64,000 bases of DNA from Bog-113 sp963752695 (GTDB lineage: Bacteria > Acidobacteriota > Terriglobia > Bryobacterales > Bryobacteraceae), in contig CAVVZB010000001.1 in the NCBI GenBank assembly GCA_963752695.1, positions 1,251,870 to 1,315,869 on the forward strand, read 5' to 3'. The position numbers and the translations under genes were made by a program. Within the stretch, counting starts at the first letter, position 1, and every line of letters begins with the position of its first letter. This document shows positions 59,559 to 64,000 of the stretch, piece by piece. A model generated the notes under the pieces. The model was not told where the DNA came from. It saw only the letters and a list, made by a program, of their open reading frames with translations, and made no database searches.

Positions 59559-59978
59559 GTGAGCCTGGAGATTAAGCAGCGCGAGCGAGAAGGCATCATT
59601 ATTCTCGACCTCAAAGGCCGGGTCGTGATGGGGCCCGAAGCCACCGAGTTCCGGGAAGCGGTTCTGCCGCACGCGGGTGCTGAAAACGGGAAAGTGATTC
59701 TCAATCTTTCCGAAGTGGCCTATGTCGATAGTACCGGCCTCGGGGCGCTGGTGTTCTGTGGCAGCGCGGCGCGAAAGTGCTCCTGCGTCATTCGTCTCCT
59801 CGGCACGAACGAACGCAACCTGGAACTGCTGGTTACAACGAAGCTCGAAACCATCTTCCAGAACTTTAGCGAGGAACAGGATGCAGTCAACAGCTTTTTC
59901 CCCGATCGCGCTGTGAAGAAGTTCGATATTCTCGACTTTGTACGCGAGCATCGTGAGGACGATCCCGCCACGGAGTAA
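59559..59978 (+). CDS. STAS-domain anti-sigma factor antagonist
   Basis: A 139-residue SpoIIAA-like protein from the GTG at 59559. The frame extends upstream, but the domain starts SLEIKQREREGIIILDLKG. The phosphorylatable Ser is in VAYVDSTGLGALVFCG, where the family's D-S-x-G-L is intact. It would bind an anti-sigma kinase and release sigma when not phosphorylated. No partner kinase lies adjacent. The tail of about 35 residues after the core (FFPDRAVKKFDILDFV) is longer than in SpoIIAA. Confidence 0.85.
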   Translation: MSLEIKQREREGIIILDLKGRVVMGPEATEFREAVLPHAGAENGKVILNLSEVAYVDSTGLGALVFCGSAARKCSCVIRLLGTNERNLELLVTTKLETIFQNFSEEQDAVNSFFPDRAVKKFDILDFVREHREDDPATE

Positions 59979-59980
59979 AG

Positions 59981-61204
59981 CTAGGATTTGGCCATTCGGA
60001 CCAAATTCCCGAAGTTGGTAAACGCGACCGGTACTTTCCCTTTTACAATTAACCGGATGATCTCGACGGCGCACCACGCGAGATAAGAAAACGTGACCGC
60101 CAAGTGAATCCGCAGAACCTGGCCGGCGGGCAGGATCGAGAAGCCGAACTGCACAGCCCAGAGAACAAATAGAAGCCCGGCTTCCCACCAGGTGAGCTTC
60201 AGATCCAGCAGGATTAGCGCACCGAGCAGCGATTGCGCAATGGTCATGAACAACTCCAGGCTTTGCTGGTGATCCAGATAGATGGTCGAGACTGAGCCAG
60301 CCCCGAGAGACAGCACGATGGGTAACATCGCAGCCAGAAGCGTCCACTGGTTGATATTGCTCGAAACCATGTTCATCAACGCCATAGGCGCGCGATCGAT
60401 GGTGCGAGCCCAGAAGAAGGCGGATACTTTTTCCGGAAACTCCGAGACAAAAGGAGCGATCCATTGAACCGCTACAAACTGGCTGATTCCCGCCGCGGCG
60501 GAGACGGCCAGAAGACTGCCGAGGAACGGTTCGGCGACTACAAAGATCAGTCCGCCGCCTACCAGGAATAGCGTGGCAATTACGAAGTTCCGTATGCCCG
60601 GCCGCGCGGTGACGACGGCGCGGGACACGATGTCCAGATTCTCTGTTGATTCTTCCGTTTCCGGCGGAATCCGATTGAGCAGCCATAGGTAAGCACCGTA
60701 GACCCCGATCAAAATGGCTGCGTCGAAAATCCCCAGCGAACCCTTTGCGAAAACGACGGCGATCCACACCAATGACCCGAGCAGTGTAACTACCGGAATG
60801 CTGTCGTGCCTTTCCAGACAGATCTCGCGCAGCGGGACATTCCTTCTCGCCCGGTGATAGACTGCGGCGGTGCCATAGATGAGAGGCCAGCCGACCCCGG
60901 TAAGCAGCCGAAGCGCACCGGTCATATTCGAAAGCAACAAGGGTGTTTGCTGATGCCAGGCAAGGACTGCCTCCACCGCGAACTCGGGGAAGGTTTGCAG
61001 GAGAGCAAGAATCGCGAGCGCGAAACCCTGCGCAATAAAGAACTGAGCCGATTCCGCTGCCCAAGCTATAAATAAGGAAGCAAGCAGCAACAGCGGGGCG
61101 GTCCAAAGAATGGACCAAGCGCTGCCCGAGGGTAATGAACCTGCGGCGGCAAAGGCGAACGCGCTTGCGGAAAGCAACCGCGCAGCCGCAACCCCATTAA
61201 GCAT
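59981..61204 (-). CDS. CaCA-superfamily cation exchanger-like membrane protein
   Basis: A 407-residue protein with about ten membrane helices arranged in two alpha repeats: ALLQTFPEFAVEAVLAWH with SNMTGALRLLTG, and QWIAPFVSEFPEKVSAFFWA with MNMVSSNINQWTLLAAM. The x-x-P-E motifs and adjacent Asn residues are the calcium-coordinating core of Na/Ca and H/Ca exchangers. It overlaps the end of nadB by eight bases and is probably co-transcribed. The ion is not certain. Confidence 0.8.
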   Translation of the reverse strand: MLNGVAAARLLSASAFAFAAAGSLPSGSAWSILWTAPLLLLASLFIAWAAESAQFFIAQGFALAILALLQTFPEFAVEAVLAWHQQTPLLLSNMTGALRLLTGVGWPLIYGTAAVYHRARRNVPLREICLERHDSIPVVTLLGSLVWIAVVFAKGSLGIFDAAILIGVYGAYLWLLNRIPPETEESTENLDIVSRAVVTARPGIRNFVIATLFLVGGGLIFVVAEPFLGSLLAVSAAAGISQFVAVQWIAPFVSEFPEKVSAFFWARTIDRAPMALMNMVSSNINQWTLLAAMLPIVLSLGAGSVSTIYLDHQQSLELFMTIAQSLLGALILLDLKLTWWEAGLLFVLWAVQFGFSILPAGQVLRIHLAVTFSYLAWCAVEIIRLIVKGKVPVAFTNFGNLVRMAKS

Positions 61205-62723
61205 TGAACAGAGGTAAGGCGAGCGAAACCACTGATGGACGCTGCCAGGATTCCACCTTTTCCGGGAAATCGGTCCGGAAATGAGCGCCCCGGCTCTCTT
61301 CCCGCGCCAGGCCGCAGCGAGCGATCAATTGTGCAACATTGTGCATGTTTCGTAAATCGTAGTCGGCCAAGCGGGCGGCCGGACGAACCTCACAGGGCAA
61401 CTCGAGGGCGGATATCGCGCTCGCCAGGTTTGCACCGTCCCGGACAATGCCGCACTTCTCCCAGGTTAAATCGCGCACGAAGCTTTCAGTGGTGATCGGG
61501 AAGCAGAGGGTTTGCCGATGGGTGGGGCGCAGCATAGCTGATTCGGCCCAATCGCTCATCGCTTTACCCGCGCGTCCTCCGAAAACAAGCGCTTCCAGCA
61601 ACGAATTGCTGGCCAGCCGGTTGGCGCCATGGACCCCGGTACAAGCCGCTTCACCGGCGGCGTAAAGACGGTCCAGGCTTGTAGCGCCATCCAGATCGGT
61701 CTGAACCCCGCCCATGGCATAGTGCGCGGCGGGATGCACCGGCGCTGCCTGGGTTGAGATATCCACTCCATAGCTCCGGCAGGTTTCCCAGATTCGTGGG
61801 AATCGCGAGCGGATGAACTCCGGATCGCGGTGGGTTAGATCAAGAAACACATGGGGCGCTCCGGTTCTTTTCAACTCTGCGACGATGGAGCGGGAAACCA
61901 CATCGCGCGGGGCCAGCTCCCCTAGCTCATGATAGCGAGTCATGAAGCGCTCACCATCGCTATTCAACAGGTACGCGCCTTCGCCGCGCAGCGCTTCGGA
62001 AAGCAGAAAACGCGGTGCGCCATCCACGTGCAGGGCAGTGGGATGGAACTGCACGAACTCGATATTGGCGATCTCGGCTCCGGCGCGCCACGCCATCGCG
62101 ACGCCATCACCGGTGGCGACATCCGGATTGGTCGTTTCTCGATAGACGCGGCCAAGACCGCCAGTAGCCAGGAGTACCGCGCGGGTGTGGACCTCGATGA
62201 GTGCGCCTGATCGCTCGTCGAACAACAGCGCACCGCAGACTTGGCCATCACAGGTTAGAAGATCTACAATTGCCGAGAAACTGCGAAACGTGACGTTAGG
62301 CAATGCGGCAACTTTTCGCTGCAGCGTGCGCGCAATCTCGCGTCCAGTGGAATCGCCATGGGAGTGTAGAATCCGATTGCGGCTATGTGCGCCCTCGCGA
62401 GTGAAGGCCAAGTGCGACCCATCCATATCGAACTGGGCGCCCCATTTAATCAGCAGATTGATCGCTTCCGGACCCTCCTCGACAAGTGTTCGTACGGCGT
62501 CGCGGTCGCATAGACCGTCTCCCGCGTAGAGTGTGTCCTGTTCGTGCAATTCAATGTCGTCATCGTCACTGAGTACGACGGCCACTCCGCCCTGCGCATA
62601 CTCTGAAGACGACTCGCGAAGCGTATCCTTAGCGATCACTAAGACGCTTCCGGTCTTAGCCAATTCCACGACCGCTCGCAAGCCTGCGATTCCGGCACCT
62701 ATGACTAAGAAGTCCGCTTCCAT
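61197..62723 (-). CDS. nadB: L-aspartate oxidase
   Basis: Oxidises L-aspartate to iminoaspartate, the first step of NAD synthesis, with FAD. It is 508 residues. FAD fold FLVIGAGIAGLRAVVEL, SSEYAQGGVAVVL, the substrate loop REGAHSRNRILHSHGDSTG, VQFHPTALHVDG, LDLTHRDPEFIRSRFP, PVHPAAHYAMGGVQTD and GANRLASNSLLEALVFGGRAG are all in order. Complete. The partner nadA and nadC are not in the window. A promoter-like sequence lies just upstream, beyond which an IS element begins. Confidence 0.95.
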   Translation of the reverse strand: MEADFLVIGAGIAGLRAVVELAKTGSVLVIAKDTLRESSSEYAQGGVAVVLSDDDDIELHEQDTLYAGDGLCDRDAVRTLVEEGPEAINLLIKWGAQFDMDGSHLAFTREGAHSRNRILHSHGDSTGREIARTLQRKVAALPNVTFRSFSAIVDLLTCDGQVCGALLFDERSGALIEVHTRAVLLATGGLGRVYRETTNPDVATGDGVAMAWRAGAEIANIEFVQFHPTALHVDGAPRFLLSEALRGEGAYLLNSDGERFMTRYHELGELAPRDVVSRSIVAELKRTGAPHVFLDLTHRDPEFIRSRFPRIWETCRSYGVDISTQAAPVHPAAHYAMGGVQTDLDGATSLDRLYAAGEAACTGVHGANRLASNSLLEALVFGGRAGKAMSDWAESAMLRPTHRQTLCFPITTESFVRDLTWEKCGIVRDGANLASAISALELPCEVRPAARLADYDLRNMHNVAQLIARCGLAREESRGAHFRTDFPEKVESWQRPSVVSLALPLFNA

Positions 62724-62734
62724 TGATTAACTGG

Positions 62735-62763
62735 ATTCTAACAGTGCGAGGTGCGATGGCCAA
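62735..62763 (-). promoter_or_regulatory. Sigma-70-like promoter for nadB
   Basis: On the minus strand TTGGCC (62763-62758), a 17-base spacer and TAGAAT (62740-62735) lie before the nadB ATG at 62723. The leader would be only about five bases, so a nearly leaderless mRNA is implied; the match is moderate. Confidence 0.4.
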
Positions 62764-62873
62764 TGATTCGCGGGCTCTCCTGAATTCATGGGTGAAGGCG
62801 GAGGACAGTGACGTGAACCCCGATTTCCGCCCGAAGTGGAATACTAATTTCGGACGAAGAAAGGGAGAAACAG

Positions 62874-63149
62874 ATGTCACAGAAGAAGCACACCGAAGAG
62901 CAGATCCTGTCCGCTGTGAAGCAGATGGAAGCAGGCCGCAAAGCGGCGGAAGTGGCGCGCGAAGTAGGCGTGAGCACTTACACGATCTATGCCTGGAAAG
63001 CCAAGTACGGCGGCATGGAGCCGAGCGACGCAATCCGCTTGAAGCACCTGGAAGATGAGAACGGCCGGCTCAAGAAGCTGGTCGCCGAAGTTTGTCTCGA
63101 TCGCGAAATGCTAAAGGCCCTAATAATAAAAAACGGACTGAGCTCGTAG
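62874..63149 (+). CDS. IS3-family transposase OrfA
   Basis: A 91-residue helix-turn-helix protein: HTEEQILSAVKQMEAGRKAAEVAREVGVSTYTIYAWKAKYGGM, followed by a leucine-zipper-like helix LKHLEDENGRLKKLVAEVCLDRE, as in IS407-group OrfA. It binds the IS ends and, after frameshift, forms the N terminus of OrfAB. It has AAGGGAG about eight bases upstream. Confidence 0.92.
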   Translation: MSQKKHTEEQILSAVKQMEAGRKAAEVAREVGVSTYTIYAWKAKYGGMEPSDAIRLKHLEDENGRLKKLVAEVCLDREMLKALIIKNGLSS

Positions 63150-63979
63150 ACCGTCGTGCGGACGCGGCGTTCCTGATCGAGGAGTGTTCCGCGACCCAGC
63201 GAAAGGCTTGCGAGCTGGCTCACATTGCCCGGTCCACGTTCCGGTATCAACCCGATCCGGAGAAGGACCACAGGCTAAAGGAAAGATTGACGGCACTGGC
63301 GCAGGACCAGCCGCGCTTCGGATATCGACGTCTTGGCGTATTGCTCGGCAGGGAAGGAGAAACAGTGAACCACAAGAAGCTATTCCGCTTGTACCAGGAA
63401 GCGGGCTTGAGCGTGCGGCGAAAGAAACGCAAGCGCTTGGAACGAGTGGGGCGACCCTTGTTCCAGGCCTCCGGACCGAACCAGCAATGGGCAATCGACT
63501 TCGTGCACGACAAGCTGGCGAGTGGACGAACGATTCGGATGCTGACCGTCGTGGATACCTTCACGCGGGAGTGCCTGGCGCTCGAGGTCGATACTTCGCT
63601 GCCCAGCCCGAGGGTCACGCGCGCACTCGACAAAGTGATCTTCGAGCGCGGCCGGCCCGAGCGGATCCAGATGGACAATGGGAGCGAACTGACGTCCCGA
63701 CACTTTCTGAGCTGGGGGATAGAGCGGCGGGTGGAGTTGGCGCACATTCAGCCCGGCAAGCCGGTACAGAACGCGTTTATCGAAAGTTTCAACGGACGAC
63801 TCAGGGACGAATGCCTGAACACTCACTGGTTCCGCAACTTGTGGGAAGCGCGACGGCGAATTCAGGATTGGCGCCGCGAGTACAACACCGAACGACCACA
63901 CAGCAGCCTGGACTATCGCACGCCTCATGAGTTTGCGCTCATCCATTCCGCAAAGCCGGAAAGCGTGCTAAACATTTAG
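63092..63979 (+). CDS. IS3-family transposase OrfB (DDE integrase)
   Basis: A 295-residue reading frame in the -1 frame relative to OrfA, normally made as OrfAB fusion by slippage at AAAAAAC (63128-63134). Its HTH_21 part reads QRKACELAHIARSTFRYQ; the DDE core is WAIDFVHDKL, IQMDNGSELTS and AFIESFNGRLRDECLN, so all three acidic residues are present. The C terminus is YNTERPHSSLDYRTPHEFA. It appears intact. The upstream codons before 63128 are overlap with OrfA. Confidence 0.92.
   Translation: MSRSRNAKGPNNKKRTELVDRRADAAFLIEECSATQRKACELAHIARSTFRYQPDPEKDHRLKERLTALAQDQPRFGYRRLGVLLGREGETVNHKKLFRLYQEAGLSVRRKKRKRLERVGRPLFQASGPNQQWAIDFVHDKLASGRTIRMLTVVDTFTRECLALEVDTSLPSPRVTRALDKVIFERGRPERIQMDNGSELTSRHFLSWGIERRVELAHIQPGKPVQNAFIESFNGRLRDECLNTHWFRNLWEARRRIQDWRREYNTERPHSSLDYRTPHEFALIHSAKPESVLNI
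63128..63134 (+). other. Programmed -1 frameshift heptamer
   Basis: A AAA AAC lies in the OrfA reading frame (codons ATA AAA AAC), a canonical X-XXY-YYZ slippery site. A -1 shift gives K-K-R-T-E-L-V-D and enters OrfB. Confidence 0.75.
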
Positions 63980-64000
63980 GTACTCATTGGGCGAAAAAGG

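Larger units (their letters stand above)
62814..64000 (+). mobile_element. IS3-family insertion sequence (IS407-like), right end cut by the window
   Basis: Two overlapping transposase frames and partial terminal repeats mark an IS3-family element. The left end is probably the TG of TGAACCCCGATTTCCGCCC at 62814 (a TG at 62809 is an alternative). The last 21 bases of the window, read in reverse complement, resemble the inner left end (shared CGCCC and T-rich run), so the outermost right repeat lies just past 64000. The insertion is about 50 bases upstream of the nadB promoter. The direct target repeat cannot be checked. Confidence 0.85.

Noticed and set aside
59523..61118. 531-codon open frame antisense to STAS and in another frame of the exchanger gene
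   Set aside because: The residues lack any domain pattern, and the same DNA encodes a coherent ten-helix exchanger and a STAS domain. High GC makes long shadow frames common here.
62874..63979. Transposase as a frameshifted pseudogene
   Set aside because: The frame change coincides with a canonical A-AAA-AAC site, the normal programmed -1 frameshift of IS3-family elements.
1..64000. CRISPR arrays, rRNA and tRNA genes
   Set aside because: I read all intergenic stretches; none holds regularly spaced repeats or a cloverleaf with a T-loop signature. A covariance search was not possible.

Overview
The window is a dense, high-GC bacterial chromosome segment with no gap above about 200 bases between genes and no rRNA, tRNA or CRISPR array that I can see. 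Gene content suggests an acidobacterium of the Solibacter/Bryobacter kind: an ECF-like sigma factor beside a TPR-bearing Ser/Thr kinase, a second TPR kinase, a CE15 glucuronoyl esterase, HAF-repeat, ThuA and bicupin secreted proteins, a DUF2252 protein, and many ATGA start/stop overlaps. This assignment is inference from family content; I could not run a search.

Layout. 1-2949: end of a YggS-type PLP protein, a glycosyltransferase and a CocE-type hydrolase. 2961-8929: ABC-F ATPase Uup, a small basic secreted protein, prolyl oligopeptidase, DUF2252 protein and SixA. 8964-11387: Ppx/GppA phosphatase coupled to a CHAD domain split into two overlapping genes. 11322-16028 (minus): operon mazG, GNAT acyltransferase, MenC-like N-acylamino acid racemase, MFS transporter, SDR reductase. 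16110-18890: MBL-fold hydrolase, ribF and tagatose-bisphosphate aldolase behind a strong hairpin. 18919-21648 (minus): xseB-ispA-tlyA-nadK, every junction a 4-base ATGA overlap. 21693-28076: an alpha/beta hydrolase and subtilase pair, then a sigma factor with a palindromic promoter and its kinase. 28148-34588: a run of mainly secreted proteins (two small DLTG-motif proteins, a one-heme protein, HAF protein, CE15 esterase, EF-hand ThuA protein). 34582-42573 (minus): TPR kinase, S41-like protease, YdeI-like protein, FKBP isomerase and a beta-helix protein.

42748-52200: secreted bicupin; a DedA-rhodanese membrane protein interrupted by an in-frame UGA at a place where relatives, as I remember them, have Cys; a frameshifted mannosyltransferase-like gene; a TIGR00300 protein with queF and a coiled-coil methyltransferase; an FlK-like thioesterase; a sugar isomerase-like protein; and PPK2. 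52113-59451 (minus): seven-gene carotenoid cluster (crtB, crtI, alpha/beta hydrolase, crtE, GT2 glycosyltransferase, second CrtI-type enzyme, CruF-like hydratase), pointing to a hydroxylated, glycosylated acyclic carotenoid. 59559-62723: STAS protein, CaCA-type exchanger, nadB. From about 62814 to the window edge: an IS3-family element with a clear frameshift site.

The strongest candidate for new biology is the DedA-rhodanese gene at 43410-44387. Its UGA falls in a C-T-UGA-P-N context, the frame continues through the conserved rhodanese C terminus to a normal stop, and a 7-bp stem with a 5-base loop begins 14 bases after the UGA, as expected for a bacterial SECIS. I read it as a selenoprotein. 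Other points of interest are the split CHAD gene, the GNAT/racemase operon, an operator-like palindrome that fills a promoter spacer, and EF-hands inserted within a ThuA domain.
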